The notes: generated by a model not told the origin, from the sequence alone. Numbered from the stretch's first letter, positions 52,266-62,221 are shown. The stretch is DNA of 64,000 nt from Photobacterium sp. SKA34 (GCF_000153325.1 NZ_AAOU01000019.1:1-64000); one strand, 5' to 3'. Numbers and translations: made by a program.

Positions 52266-52907
52266 TTTTAAGATCTGCCTAGTTTATTCCTATCTTCCAT
52301 TGACCAGTTATCGTTAAGCCGTTTATTTTTTCTATTGCATTCACGATGGCATAGTCTTTATGTGTGGTTTTACTGTGCCACGATCGAAGCGTCTTTATTG
52401 ATCACTATTAAGATAAAAAAGAGATCAACTTTCTATGCTTTGTTTTTTATCGAAGATAAATTTTTACTCATAGGCATCTCTGCCATTAAATAGCGTAGAA
52501 GCGGCTAAAATTACCGCAATTTAGTTATTTTTGGTTTTGATACTAAACAAATCGTCTGATTTTTATGGTGTTATTACCGCATTTGGCTTTATCACTATGA
52601 GGTTTTCCACAATTAATGATCAAATAGGGATCGAGGATCGAAATTAAGATTTATAGCTAAGTTGTTGATTGTGTTTGTGATAGTTTCTTATTTGTCAAAT
52701 AAACCAAAAAACGATCAACTGGCGTAAATTAAATACTAACAAAGTTATCCACAGAAAAAGTGATAATAGAATAAAACATTGGTTAACACTTGCGACATGG
52801 CGTGGCATTCTATGGTTATTGCATTTTTCCTGTCGCTCAACGCCTAATATGGTCGATAATAGAGCTACTAACCTGAACGACAAACGCTTGGATATAAGAA
52901 TAACCCT
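52266..52907 (+). other. long non-coding region upstream of polA
   Basis: About 640 AT-rich bases with no convincing gene. It contains a perfect DnaA box TTATCCACA (52745-52753), a one-mismatch copy TTTTCCACA (52603-52611), and eight GATC sites by my count. A minus-strand frame at 52695-52976 is random. The polA promoter must lie here, but I cannot fix it. Confidence 0.6.
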
Positions 52908-55679
52908 ATGGCAACTATTCCAGAAAATCCATTGATCCTGATTGATGGATCCTCTTACCTTTATCGCGCTTACCATGCTGCACCGAATTTCACTAATTCT
53001 GACGGTGAGCCGACGGGCGCAATTTATGGTGTTGTAAACATGCTACGTAGCATGTTACGTCAATTTTCAACCGAACATATCGCAGTGATCTTTGATGCGA
53101 AAGGGAAAACCTTCCGTGATGATATGTATCCCGAATATAAAGCCAATCGTCCACCGATGCCGGACGATCTTCGCAGTCAGATCGAACCATTGCATGCGGT
53201 GATCAAAGCGATGGGGCTACCATTGATCGCAATCTCTGGAGTTGAAGCGGATGATGTGATTGGCACGTTATCCACACAAGCATCACAACAAGGTATGCCA
53301 GTACTTATCAGTACAGGTGATAAAGATATGGCGCAGCTGGTGGATCAAAATGTTACTTTGATCAATACCATGACTGATGTTGTGATGGATCCCGCCGGTG
53401 TTGTGGATAAGTTTGGGATTGGTCCCGAGTTGATCATCGACTACCTTGCTCTGATGGGCGATAAAGTGGATAACATTCCAGGTGTGCCTGGGGTTGGTGA
53501 GAAAACAGCAAAAGCATTGCTTACCGGTATCGGTGGGTTAGATACCTTATACGATAATTTAGATGATATTGCTGCTCTCGGTTTCCGTGGTTCAAAAACC
53601 ATGGCGAAAAAGCTGATTGATAATAAAGAAGCGGCTTACATGTCATATAAGCTTGCCACCATCAAATTGGATGTTGAGCTAGATGTAACACCTGATGAAC
53701 TCCGTAAAGGCGTGCCAGATACAGATGTTCTCACCGAGCTTTTTGGTAAGTTACAGTTCCGTCGTTGGTTAACTGAAATGCTTGATGGAAGCGATGGCCG
53801 TATTGTTGCTGACGAAAAATCAGGTGATGTGCCAGCTGAAAAAAAAGCCGTTGCACCAACGATTGATCGTAGTGGGTATGAAACGGTTTTAGATAAAGAA
53901 AGCTTTGCAACATGGCTTGAACAATTAAAAGCGGCTGAGGCGTTTGCCTTTGATACCGAAACCGATGGTTTAGATTACATGACGGCGAATGTCGTCGGTG
54001 TGTCTTTTGCGATTGAAGAAGGTAAAGCGGCTTACGTCCCTTTGGCTCACGATTACCTTGATGCGCCAGCGCAGCTTGACCGTGATTGGGTACTTGAGCA
54101 GTTAAAACCGTTACTTGAAGATCCAAAACAAGCGAAAATTGGTCAAAACCTTAAGTTTGATGCCAGCATTGTTGCTCGTTATGGCATTGAAATGCAGGGT
54201 ATTGTGTTCGATACAATGCTTGAATCTTATGTATTTAATAGCGTTGTTGGGCGTCATGATATGGATAGCCTTGCCCTACGTTATTTAGAGCATAAGAATA
54301 TCAGCTTTGAAGAAGTTGCAGGTAAAGGTAAAAAGCAGCTAACGTTCAATCAAATCGATTTAGAGCAAGCTGGCCCTTATGCAGCTGAAGATGCTGACAT
54401 TACTTTGCGTTTGCACAATACGTTATATCCAAAAGTAGAAGCCGACGACAAACTTAAGCATGTCTTTGAAAACATTGAAATGCCATTAGTACCAGTACTT
54501 TCACGTATGGAACGCACGGGTGTTTATGTCGACAGTATGTTGCTTGGCGCACAATCAACAGAGATCGCAGTTCGACTCGATGAGATTGAGAAAAAAGCGT
54601 TTGAAATTGCGGAGCAAGAATTTAATTTAAGCTCGCCAAAACAGCTTCAAGCGATCTTATTTGAAAAAATGGGATTACCTGTTTTAAAGAAAACGCCATC
54701 TGGTACACCGTCAACGAATGAAGAAGTATTGCAAGAGCTTGCGCTTGATTACCCATTGCCTAAGTTACTATTAGAATATCGTGGACTTGCAAAACTGAAA
54801 TCTACTTACACCGACAAGTTGCCTAAGATGGTGAATCCAGCAACGGGTCGAGTGCATACTTCTTACCATCAGGCCGTGACTGCAACTGGACGTCTATCGT
54901 CAAGCGATCCAAATTTGCAGAATATTCCAGTACGTAACGAAGAAGGTCGTCGTATTCGCCAAGCATTTGTCGCGCAAAGCGGCTATAAGATCCTAGCGGT
55001 CGATTACTCTCAAATTGAATTACGTATCATGGCGCATTTATCCGGTGATAAAGCATTATTAGATGCCTTCCGTCACGGTAAAGATATCCACGCAGCAACG
55101 GCTGCTGAAATTCTCAGTTTAGATATCGAAAATGTTAGCAGTGAGCAACGTCGTCGTGCTAAAGCTATTAACTTTGGCTTGATCTATGGCATGAGTGCGT
55201 TTGGTTTAGCAAAGCAGCTAGATATGGGACGTAATGAAGCGCAAAACTACATGAATGTGTATTTTGAGCGTTATCCAGGTGTTTTAGAATACATGGAAAG
55301 CACGCGTAATGCGGCTTCAGAGCAAGGTTACGTTGAAACTCTCTTTGGCCGTCGCCTATATCTACCAGATATTAAATCACGTAATGGTTTACGTCGAAAA
55401 GCAGCGGAACGTGCAGCAATCAATGCACCAATGCAAGGAACCGCGGCTGATATCATCAAGCTGGCGATGATTGCGGTTGATGATTGGGTACAGCAACAAC
55501 CGGAAGGTGACGTGCGTTTATTAATGCAAGTACACGATGAATTAGTGTTTGAAGTGAAAGAGTCAGCACTTGAAGCGGTAACAGCATCAGTTAAAGCATT
55601 AATGGAACAAGCAGCAATGCTGGATGTTCCACTCATCGCAGATACTGGTTACGGTGATAACTGGGATCAAGCGCACTAA
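52908..55679 (+). CDS. polA: DNA polymerase I
   Basis: 923 residues with three domains: 5'-3' exonuclease (about 1-300; [54 protein letters not shown]), 3'-5' proofreading exonuclease (about 325-515; [13 protein letters not shown] keeps the catalytic Asp and Glu) and polymerase (about 515-923; motif [18 protein letters not shown]-helix [14 protein letters not shown], motif [11 protein letters not shown]). All activities look intact. It fills gaps in repair and Okazaki fragment maturation. Terminator follows; Spot 42 is next, as in E. coli. Confidence 0.98.
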   Translation: MATIPENPLILIDGSSYLYRAYHAAPNFTNSDGEPTGAIYGVVNMLRSMLRQFSTEHIAVIFDAKGKTFRDDMYPEYKANRPPMPDDLRSQIEPLHAVIKAMGLPLIAISGVEADDVIGTLSTQASQQGMPVLISTGDKDMAQLVDQNVTLINTMTDVVMDPAGVVDKFGIGPELIIDYLALMGDKVDNIPGVPGVGEKTAKALLTGIGGLDTLYDNLDDIAALGFRGSKTMAKKLIDNKEAAYMSYKLATIKLDVELDVTPDELRKGVPDTDVLTELFGKLQFRRWLTEMLDGSDGRIVADEKSGDVPAEKKAVAPTIDRSGYETVLDKESFATWLEQLKAAEAFAFDTETDGLDYMTANVVGVSFAIEEGKAAYVPLAHDYLDAPAQLDRDWVLEQLKPLLEDPKQAKIGQNLKFDASIVARYGIEMQGIVFDTMLESYVFNSVVGRHDMDSLALRYLEHKNISFEEVAGKGKKQLTFNQIDLEQAGPYAAEDADITLRLHNTLYPKVEADDKLKHVFENIEMPLVPVLSRMERTGVYVDSMLLGAQSTEIAVRLDEIEKKAFEIAEQEFNLSSPKQLQAILFEKMGLPVLKKTPSGTPSTNEEVLQELALDYPLPKLLLEYRGLAKLKSTYTDKLPKMVNPATGRVHTSYHQAVTATGRLSSSDPNLQNIPVRNEEGRRIRQAFVAQSGYKILAVDYSQIELRIMAHLSGDKALLDAFRHGKDIHAATAAEILSLDIENVSSEQRRRAKAINFGLIYGMSAFGLAKQLDMGRNEAQNYMNVYFERYPGVLEYMESTRNAASEQGYVETLFGRRLYLPDIKSRNGLRRKAAERAAINAPMQGTAADIIKLAMIAVDDWVQQQPEGDVRLLMQVHDELVFEVKESALEAVTASVKALMEQAAMLDVPLIADTGYGDNWDQAH

Positions 55680-55697
55680 TATTTATTGGTAATAATA

Positions 55698-55729
55698 AAT
55701 AGTCAGCACGATGCTGGCTATTTTTTTTG
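55698..55729 (+). terminator. polA terminator
   Basis: ATAGTCAGCA / TGCTGGCTAT stem (CGA loop, one G-U) followed by eight T residues. Confidence 0.9.
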
Positions 55730-55841
55730 TTAAAAATAAGCGATAAATAAAAACCAATATGTAAAATTTACTTACAGCAAGGTGAAAAAAAACTACATTT
55801 AGGGGTTCCAAAAACTGCACGTTTGATATACAGTTACAGGT

Positions 55842-55948
55842 GTAGGGTACAGAGGTAAGATGTTCTATCTTTCAGACCTTTTGTTTCACGTTATTGGATT
55901 TGGCTGATTCAGCCGCCCTGGTCTCACTTTGGACCGGGGCGTTTTTTA
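55842..55948 (+). ncRNA. spf: Spot 42 small RNA
   Basis: The first 46 nt or so, from GTAGGGTACAGAGGTAAGAT through TTCAGACCTTTT, match E. coli Spot 42 essentially base for base, and the GGATTTGGCTGA stretch is kept. It ends with the terminator CGCCCTGGTC / GGACCGGGGCG and a T run. Spot 42 is a CRP-repressed, Hfq-dependent regulator of carbon metabolism. Its place after polA is conserved. Confidence 0.97.
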
Positions 55949-56185
55949 TTGTGCGCTAGCAAATTTTTTCTCTCCGTTTATACTTTTCTTTTTTATCTGT
56001 TCATCATTAATTTCTTTTAAGTTTTCTCTCTATTTAGCTAATTACTAACCAAATTATGGTCGTTTATTGGTCTGTTTGATCTTTTTGGCTTGTCTGTTGG
56101 CCTGTTTTTATCTTTATTTTCTTTTTAGTTGTTATTATTTAGAGTAAATACTTTAAAAAATAAAAACAGCCGCTATACTAAAAAT
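55949..56185 (+). other. AT-rich intergenic stretch after spf
   Basis: Pyrimidine-rich and very AT-rich sequence without a coding frame or stable hairpin. It leads into the sRNA candidate that follows. Confidence 0.5.
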
Positions 56186-56287
56186 AGCTTCTTGTTCATA
56201 TTTGCTGTCAGTGCTAATGACATTATTAGCCGTTCAACAAATCCATGAAATAACCATTCCTAAACTATTGGGGGTGGTTTTTTTTTG
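56186..56287 (+). ncRNA. candidate small RNA downstream of Spot 42
   Basis: A -10 element TATACT (56174-56179) and a clear intrinsic terminator (AACCATTCC / GGGGTGGTT with two G-U pairs, loop of ten, then nine T residues; 56252-56287) frame about 100 nt with no coding frame. The -35 is weak. Such a free-standing terminator needs a transcript ahead of it; read-through from spf is an alternative. Confidence 0.4.
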
Positions 56288-56519
56288 CTTTTTTTTTATT
56301 AAATGTGCTTGTAATAAACTTCCAGAACTGAGCGTGGTTTATTAACAAATTGTGTTGTTATTTTGTTAAGAAAATAATGCGCTGGGTAAGGATGGATTGA
56401 CCAATGTTTATATCGGTTTTTAGAGGAGATCTGGTTTGGGGTCGCAAAAAAACATGTAAATTTAGTCATATAAAGGGAAGGGATTGCGTTAAGAGGAGAA
56501 ATCATTATTGTTCGTTCTA

Positions 56520-56582
56520 CAAAACTAAAATACCTCCTGTTTCTCTCTTAATTTGCCCCACCGTGATGGTGGGGAATTTTTA
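56520..56582 (+). ncRNA. candidate small RNA, possibly VSsrna24-like
   Basis: A second intrinsic terminator CCCCACC / GGTGGGG with AATTTTT (56556-56582) lies about 600 nt beyond Spot 42, and the T run is on the plus strand only. From memory, a roughly 60-nt RNA called VSsrna24 was reported about 600 nt downstream of spf in Aliivibrio salmonicida. Distance and size agree; the 5' end here is a guess and the sequence identity is untested. Confidence 0.4.
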
Positions 56583-56616
56583 TAGCTCTAATCCTAAAGC
56601 TACATAAACAACGTAT

Positions 56617-57291
56617 TTACTCGTTATCTTCTTCAACTTGCTCTGGGAAAGCATCATCACCACCGGCAAGCACACGTTGGCGCTCTAACTCTGGTGCGTA
56701 CCACTCATCCAACTTACGGCGAACTTGATCGACGCCAATGCCTTTTAACGAAGAGAATGCTTCAACTTGGACGTCACCTTCTAACTCTTTAGTCATTTGA
56801 CGGATTTTTAACACCTGTGCTTTACGAGCACCACTTTTTAGCTTATCTGCTTTAGTTAGTAAGACCATTACAGGTAAACGGCTTTCAAGTGCCCAATTAA
56901 TCATTTGTTGGTCAAGATCTTTCATCGGATGACGGATATCCATCAATACCACAAGACCTTGTAAGCACTCACGACGTTGAAGGTACTCTCCTAGCGACTT
57001 CTGCCATTTTAATTTCATTTCAAGAGGGACTTGTGCAAAACCGTAACCCGGTAAATCGATAAGATTACAGCCTTGAACCACTTCAAACATATTGATCAGC
57101 TGAGTACGACCAGGCGTTTTTGAAGTACGTGCTAACCCTTTTTGATCGGTTAAGCGGTTTAGCGCACTCGACTTACCCGCGTTAGAGCGACCAGCAAATG
57201 CAATCTCAACGCCTGCATCTTGCGGCAAGTGACGAATATCTGGTGCACTTGTGATAAAACTTGTATTTCTGTAGTTGAGAGGTTGATTCAC
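56617..57291 (-). CDS. engB: ribosome biogenesis GTPase EngB/YsxC (YihA), GTG start
   Basis: 224 residues, a TRAFAC GTPase: G1 [15 protein letters not shown]2 region [12 protein letters not shown]3 DLPGYGFA and G4 TKADKL, with SSLKGIG as G5. It assists 50S assembly. The start is GTG with GGAG 6 nt upstream. The acidic C-terminal tail ([13 protein letters not shown]) is typical of gammaproteobacterial members. It is divergent from the cytochrome c4 gene, as in many gammaproteobacteria. Confidence 0.96.
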   Translation of the reverse strand: MNQPLNYRNTSFITSAPDIRHLPQDAGVEIAFAGRSNAGKSSALNRLTDQKGLARTSKTPGRTQLINMFEVVQGCNLIDLPGYGFAQVPLEMKLKWQKSLGEYLQRRECLQGLVVLMDIRHPMKDLDQQMINWALESRLPVMVLLTKADKLKSGARKAQVLKIRQMTKELEGDVQVEAFSSLKGIGVDQVRRKLDEWYAPELERQRVLAGGDDAFPEQVEEDNE

Positions 57292-57448
57292 TGTTAACTC
57301 CGTCTAGTCTTCATGTAGTCGACTGATTGCTTTTATGTGAAGATGTATAAAATATGTTAAACCGAGCTTGGTTTGTGATCGTATTGTATACTATGTAATT
57401 GAGCATTACTTGTGGTAGTGGAAGCCCTATAATTATAAATGGAATGTC

Positions 57449-58072
57449 ATGAAGAAATTAATATTAATATTAACCCTTCTTTCGAGTCATTCGGTTCTTG
57501 CCGAAACAGGCGATATTGAAGCGGGTAAAACAAAAGCCATCACTTGTGCGGCTTGCCATGGTACGGACGGCAATGCAGCGTTGATGCCGCAGTATCCTAA
57601 ACTTGCTGGACAGCATCCTAAATATATTGAAAAGCAATTAAAAGAATACAAATTGGCAATGGTTACTGGCGGAAAACAAGGACGTAATAATCCTGTTATG
57701 GGAGGAATGGTCATGGCCCTTTCTAACCAAGATATCGCAGATATCGCAGTATATTATGCTTCCCTGCCTATTTCAGATAATACCTCCCCAAAAGAATCAA
57801 TTGAAGTCGCTCAACAACTTTATCGTTTTGGTGATACTGAACGCGGTATTGCTTCATGTATTGCGTGTCATGGTCCTCGTGGCAATGGTACGAGTTTATC
57901 CGGATTCCCTAAAATCTCTGGTCAAAATGCTGAATACGTAAAACTTCAACTTGAAAAGTTCCGTTCAAGTGCTCGTGCTAATGATATGAACGCGATGATG
58001 CGTTCGGTTGCTGCAAAATTAAGTGATGATGAAATTAATGCGTTGTCACAATATGTTGGCGGCTTGCACTAA
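57449..58072 (+). CDS. diheme cytochrome c4
   Basis: 207 residues: signal peptide (about 1-18, ending SVLA), then two cytochrome c domains with heme motifs CAACH (Cys33, Cys36, His37) and CIACH (Cys137, Cys140, His141) and axial Met candidates in the NPVMGGMV and MNAMMRSV segments. It is periplasmic and passes electrons to terminal oxidases. The two halves are internal duplicates, characteristic of c4. Terminator at 58093-58120. Confidence 0.95.
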   Translation: MKKLILILTLLSSHSVLAETGDIEAGKTKAITCAACHGTDGNAALMPQYPKLAGQHPKYIEKQLKEYKLAMVTGGKQGRNNPVMGGMVMALSNQDIADIAVYYASLPISDNTSPKESIEVAQQLYRFGDTERGIASCIACHGPRGNGTSLSGFPKISGQNAEYVKLQLEKFRSSARANDMNAMMRSVAAKLSDDEINALSQYVGGLH

Positions 58073-58092
58073 ATATAGTTCTCTTTCAATAG

Positions 58093-58120
58093 AAAAAAGC
58101 AGCCTTTAGGCTGCTTTTTT
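58093..58120 (+). terminator. cytochrome c4 gene terminator
   Basis: AAAAAAGCAGCC / GGCTGCTTTTTT stem with a TTTA loop, symmetric enough to act on both strands. Confidence 0.92.
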
Positions 58121-58204
58121 ATTGTTTAATAATCATTGTTTTATATATTTGATGCATTATTCCGCAAGACTATTTTTTACTTCTGTCTTATTTGCTCAGC
58201 AGCT

Positions 58205-58222
58205 TGTAAGAGATCTGCCATT
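58205..58222. promoter_or_regulatory. candidate UvrY/VarA (GacA-type) site upstream of csrB
   Basis: TGTAAGAGATCTGCCATT keeps the left 12 nt of the TGTGAGAGATCTCTTACA upstream element of E. coli csrB with one change; the right half is degenerate. It lies about 165 nt before the RNA start, a normal distance for response-regulator activation of Csr RNAs. Confidence 0.45.
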
Positions 58223-58369
58223 TGTGAGGGGTATTTTATCTCGATACTTTGTGATAAAAAATATAATAACCATTGATAACAATGACTTAATTGTTTGTGG
58301 TGGTTTGTGTTTTTAAAAATGTGATATCGGTACATTGTTTCAGTTTTTGGTTACTGTAAATTATCTCGT

Positions 58370-58823
58370 GTCGACAGGGAGAGCGGCGATGGATGGAAGC
58401 GCTAGGATGGCATGAGCAGGAGCTCGAAGGATCACAGGACGTCTAGTTAGGATGACTAGGGTTGACGCAAGAAGCGTATTGGATTGTCAGGAAGACACTT
58501 ACGGATAAGATTTTGCAACGACATGACGTCGGCGCAATAAGTGGTGCGTTAAGGATAACGTGCTCACAAGGATGGTGGCATTATTATCAGGATGATAGTA
58601 AGCGAAATGGAACGCCAACTCAGGACGAGTTGAATTGCTATGGACAGGACACGGAAGATCAAAACTCATCAGGATGATGACGAACAACATGTTCGCAAGG
58701 AAAGCACTAATAACAAAAGGAACGTTGCTTAACCGGGATGTTACACGCTAGTTAGGATGACTAGACAGAATATAAGCCAATGGCTTACATATAGAGCGAT
58801 AGGTGCAAGCCTATCGCTTTTTT
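58370..58823 (+). ncRNA. csrB: CsrB/CsrC-family CsrA-sequestering RNA
   Basis: The RNA begins GTCGACAGGGAG like E. coli CsrB and ends at the terminator AGCGATAGG / CCTATCGCT with TTTTTT (58795-58823), about 450 nt. I count 24 GGA motifs, many in short hairpin loops such as CAGGATG, AAGGAT and TTAGGATGACTAG. Each can bind CsrA, so the RNA titrates this repressor. It is in the place of csrC in E. coli, between engB and yihI. The open frames within it are not genes. Confidence 0.93.
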
Positions 58824-59020
58824 CTTTTCCCCTATTTTTTCATCTGCATTACAAACAAGTTAACTTGTTGATCTTTTATCTATCTTTATCGTATTTACAG
58901 ATAAACTTGCACATTTTGTCGGCAAAACTACATCTTGACCGCGATTGGGTATAGAATAGCCCGCTCGATTTTACACCAGTTCCGATTTTGCTAATAATCG
59001 GCAACACCGGAGAAGTGATC

Positions 59021-59662
59021 ATGCAGCCATGTCCACTGTGCCATAGTGAGCAGCATGGAGTATTTGTTGAAGATAAAAATCGCTGTTATTTTCGTTGTCA
59101 GCAATGTGCGTTAATTTTTGCCGATCCTGAGGCTCAGTTATCGTCAGAGCAAGAAAAAGCCGTTTATGATCAACATCAAAATAATCCAGAAGATATGGGT
59201 TATCGCCAATTTTTAGGTCGTTTAGCTATACCATTAGTGGAACGTTTACTGGCTGGACCATTAGATGGTTTAGACTTTGGCAGCGGTCCCGGTCCAACAC
59301 TTTCCATTATGTTGGACGAAATGGGATATAATATGGCGATTTATGATCCATACTTTGCACCTGATCCTAGTGTATTAACGCGCCAATATGACTTTGTTAC
59401 GTGTACTGAAGCCATAGAACATTTTAATCAGCCTGCGAAGGAATGGGGGCTGCTGCTGAGTATGATTAAACCTGGCGGATGGCTAGGATTAATGACAAAG
59501 CTAGCAACCGATGCCGAAGCGTTTACACGTTGGCATTATAAGAACGATCCAACCCACGTTAGTTTCTTTAGTCGCGATACGTTCCGCTTTTTAGCGCAAC
59601 GTGATGGCTTAGAAGTTGAGTTTGTTGGAAATGATGTGATTTTGCTGAGGAAAACCCAGTAA
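59021..59662 (+). CDS. class I SAM-dependent methyltransferase with N-terminal zinc-ribbon
   Basis: 213 residues. A short CxxC...CxxC element (CPLCHSE at the start, CYFRCQQC about 25 residues on) precedes a Rossmann methyltransferase domain: GLDFGSGPGPTLSIML is the SAM loop, then YDFVTCTEAIEHFNQP and KPGGWLGLMTKL. Substrate unknown. The ATG at 59021 follows GGAGAAG; an upstream TTG frame is unlikely. Its TAA overlaps the yihI ATG by one base, so these two are co-translated. Confidence 0.88.
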   Translation: MQPCPLCHSEQHGVFVEDKNRCYFRCQQCALIFADPEAQLSSEQEKAVYDQHQNNPEDMGYRQFLGRLAIPLVERLLAGPLDGLDFGSGPGPTLSIMLDEMGYNMAIYDPYFAPDPSVLTRQYDFVTCTEAIEHFNQPAKEWGLLLSMIKPGGWLGLMTKLATDAEAFTRWHYKNDPTHVSFFSRDTFRFLAQRDGLEVEFVGNDVILLRKTQ

Positions 59663-60207
59663 TGACCCGTAAAAAAAGAGGCCGTAAGGTTGGCTCTGAA
59701 GGCCCAGCGGTATACCGTGATAAAACGCCGAACCAAGTAGAGATCGAATCTCGCCAGCGACAGAAAGCGAAAAAGCGTAAAGGCTTAAAAACTGGTAGTC
59801 GCCATTCTGCCGTTGAAGAAACTAAGCAGCGTAATGCCGCGCAGAAAAAAGATCCACGTCTTGGTAGTAAAAAACCAATTCCTTTGATCGTTGAGCCGAA
59901 AAAGCCAATGACCAAACAGCAACGTCGTATGTCAGCAGAGCAAGAATTAGCAATGCTTGAAAATGATGCGCAGCTGATGGTTCTTCTTGATCGCTTAGAT
60001 GCTGGTGAAAAGTTAGGTGCGGGCTTGCAGAAACAAGTCGACCAAAAACTTGATCGTATTGAGCAGCTTATGAAGCAGCTTGGTTTGATGGAAGAAGATG
60101 AAGTTGAATTGTTCGAGGAAGATGAGTACCGCCCAGCGGTTAAGTCTGATGATGATTTACTCGATCAATTTGAAAAGATGGATTTAGATAAATTCGGTAA
60201 GGAGTAA
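59662..60207 (+). CDS. yihI: Der GTPase-activating protein YihI
   Basis: 181 residues, highly charged. The N-terminal half is basic and disordered (TRKKRGRKVGSEGPAVYRDK), the C-terminal half acidic and helical (LAMLENDAQLMVLLDRLDAG). This is the YihI layout; it stimulates the GTPase of the ribosome assembly factor Der. It sits between the methyltransferase gene and the DUF2489 gene, just upstream of hemN, as in E. coli. Confidence 0.93.
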   Translation: MTRKKRGRKVGSEGPAVYRDKTPNQVEIESRQRQKAKKRKGLKTGSRHSAVEETKQRNAAQKKDPRLGSKKPIPLIVEPKKPMTKQQRRMSAEQELAMLENDAQLMVLLDRLDAGEKLGAGLQKQVDQKLDRIEQLMKQLGLMEEDEVELFEEDEYRPAVKSDDDLLDQFEKMDLDKFGKE

Positions 60208-60210
60208 CCG

Positions 60211-60690
60211 TTGCAGGATTTGACGCTTCTGCTTGTTATTGGTGGCACAATTGTAACCGCGCTTGGTATTTATGCGGGAACGTTACTTGTTAAGCTATAC
60301 CAACAAAATCAACGCCATAAAGTTTTTTTAGCCCGTGCTGAACAACAGCAAAAAGAGGCGATAGAAACGCGTAATAATACGATTTTAGAGAGCGTTTATG
60401 TGATTGCCGCAGCCACCAAGCAAGGACAATGTGATTTGTCTGAAGCGGCGATTCGTTTGTATAAGTTGATGGAAGCGCTACAGGCTGATAAGAGTGTTGA
60501 TTTTGCAGCAACTTATCCAGCTATTACAGAGCTGTATGAGGTAGTAAAAGATATGCCTCGCGGTGAAGCAAGTCAACAAACAGAGAAACGTGCTCGAATG
60601 CGCTTTGATCTGGAGCGAATGAAGGCTGAAACTCGATTACAAGAAGCTATTGTAGTCGAGCTGGATGCCATCCTGTCTACGAAGTCTTAA
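60211..60690 (+). CDS. DUF2489 family membrane-anchored protein (TTG start)
   Basis: 159 residues. One N-terminal membrane helix (about 3-28; LLLVIGGTIVTALGIYAGTLLVK) and a cytoplasmic helical domain (about 35-155) with YVIAAATKQGQCDLSEAAIRLYKLMEAL, the DUF2489 pattern. Function unknown. The TTG start has AAGGAG 8 nt upstream and follows the yihI stop by 3 nt. Its place between yihI and hemN is conserved in vibrios and enteric relatives by memory. Confidence 0.85.
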   Translation: MQDLTLLLVIGGTIVTALGIYAGTLLVKLYQQNQRHKVFLARAEQQQKEAIETRNNTILESVYVIAAATKQGQCDLSEAAIRLYKLMEALQADKSVDFAATYPAITELYEVVKDMPRGEASQQTEKRARMRFDLERMKAETRLQEAIVVELDAILSTKS

Positions 60691-60830
60691 TGACTTGATC
60701 TGAACTATTACAGTCATCGTTTAATCTGATTAGGCGATGGCTGTATTGTCTTATAAAGTGTAAGTGTTAGGCGTTTTACTATCATTGCACGTTTAACTCT
60801 TTATTCTCCCTACAATATTGGAAATATGTC

Positions 60831-62204
60831 ATGTCAAATGAGCAGATTATTTGGGATCAGGCCCTGATTGAAAAGTATAACTATTCAGGCCCGCGTTATA
60901 CCTCTTACCCAACTGCATTAGAGTTTAATGAAGCGTTCTCGTCTGCTGAATTTGAGATGTCATGTAAGCAATACCCAGATCGTAAACTATCGCTTTATAT
61001 TCATATCCCATTTTGTCATAAGCTTTGTTACTACTGTGGCTGTAATAAAATTATTACCCGTCATCAGCATAAAGCGGATGATTACTTGGATAAGCTAGAA
61101 CAAGAAATTAAACAACGTGCGACCTTATTGGGCGATCGCCAAGTGAGTCAACTACACTGGGGCGGTGGTACGCCCACGTTTCTTACTGCAGCGCAGATCA
61201 GTCGTTTAATGAATAGCTTACGTGCGGTGTTTAATTTTGATGATGATGCTGAGATCAGCATAGAAGTCGATCCGCGTGAAATTGAACTCGATATTCTTGA
61301 TCACCTTCGCAGTGAAGGCTTTAATCGTTTAAGTATCGGTGTACAAGATTTCAATAAAGATGTGCAAAAACTGGTTAACCGTGAGCAAGACGAAGTGTTT
61401 ATTTTTGCGATGGTTGAACGTGCACGTGAGTTGGGTTTCCGTTCAACGAACCTTGATTTGATTTATGGTTTACCACTACAAAATCGTGAAATGTTTGCGA
61501 AAACATTAGAGCAAGTACTGGAGATGAATCCGGGACGTTTATCGGTGTTTAACTACGCCCACATGCCGAAATTGTTTGCAGCACAACGTAAGATCAGCGA
61601 AGCGCTATTACCGAGCGCCAAAGAAAAGTTAGGTATCTTACAAAATACAATTGCGACGTTGACGGGGGCAGGATACCAATTTATTGGTATGGATCACTTT
61701 GCAAAACCGGATGATGAATTAGCAATTGCACAGCGCGAAGGGATTTTGCATCGTAATTTCCAAGGTTACACTACCCAAGGTGAGTGTGATTTATTAGGTA
61801 TGGGTGTATCCGCTATTTCTATGATTGGCGATTGTTACGCGCAAAACCAAAAAGAGTTAAAGCACTACTACCGCGATATTGAAGAAAAACAAAACGCACT
61901 GTGTAAGGGGGTCTCGCTAGATGCAGACGACTTACTGCGTCGTGAAGTGATCAAAGCCCTCATTTGTAATTTCCAGCTTGATAAGAAAGCGATTGAAGCA
62001 GAATTTAATATCAATTTTGATCAATATTTTGCTGAAGATTTAGAACTTTTAAAAACTTTTATTGATGATGAGTTAGTATCGGTAGATGAGCAACATATCT
62101 TCGTTGAGCTGAAGGGACGTTTATTGATCCGTAATATTTGTATGTGTTTCGATAAATACTTACGTGATCGCGCTCGTCAACAGCAGTTTTCACGAGTGAT
62201 TTAA
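60831..62204 (+). CDS. hemN: oxygen-independent coproporphyrinogen III dehydrogenase HemN
   Basis: A 457-residue radical SAM enzyme. The cluster motif is Cys62-X3-Cys66-X2-Cys69 followed by Cys71 (FCHKLCYYCGCNKI), the SAM site LHWGGGTPTFL is adjacent, and the family C-terminus (NICMCFDKYLR) is present. It decarboxylates coproporphyrinogen III without oxygen. The N-terminus has the PRYTSYPTA trip-wire of true HemN, so this is not a HemW. Fits a facultative anaerobe. Confidence 0.97.
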   Translation: MSNEQIIWDQALIEKYNYSGPRYTSYPTALEFNEAFSSAEFEMSCKQYPDRKLSLYIHIPFCHKLCYYCGCNKIITRHQHKADDYLDKLEQEIKQRATLLGDRQVSQLHWGGGTPTFLTAAQISRLMNSLRAVFNFDDDAEISIEVDPREIELDILDHLRSEGFNRLSIGVQDFNKDVQKLVNREQDEVFIFAMVERARELGFRSTNLDLIYGLPLQNREMFAKTLEQVLEMNPGRLSVFNYAHMPKLFAAQRKISEALLPSAKEKLGILQNTIATLTGAGYQFIGMDHFAKPDDELAIAQREGILHRNFQGYTTQGECDLLGMGVSAISMIGDCYAQNQKELKHYYRDIEEKQNALCKGVSLDADDLLRREVIKALICNFQLDKKAIEAEFNINFDQYFAEDLELLKTFIDDELVSVDEQHIFVELKGRLLIRNICMCFDKYLRDRARQQQFSRVI

Positions 62205-62221
62205 TCTTATTGGATTAAATG

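Noticed and set aside
52266..52907. Replication origin upstream of polA.
   Set aside because: Only one exact and one near DnaA box and eight GATC sites; no AT-rich 13-mers in order, and the normal oriC neighbours (mnmG, mioC, parAB) are absent.
52695..52976. Minus-strand 93-codon frame upstream of and into polA.
   Set aside because: It crosses the polA start, has no ribosome site and the product looks random.
56404..56607. 67-codon plus-strand frame between spf and engB.
   Set aside because: It reads through the terminator hairpin at 56556-56582, and its composition is not protein-like.
58319..58335. CRP-like site TGTGATATCGGTACAT before the Csr RNA.
   Set aside because: Only the left half matches TGTGA-N6-TCACA.
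58462..58690. Short frames on both strands within the CsrB-like RNA.
   Set aside because: They arise from the repeated GGA motifs; the whole segment is explained as a structured RNA.
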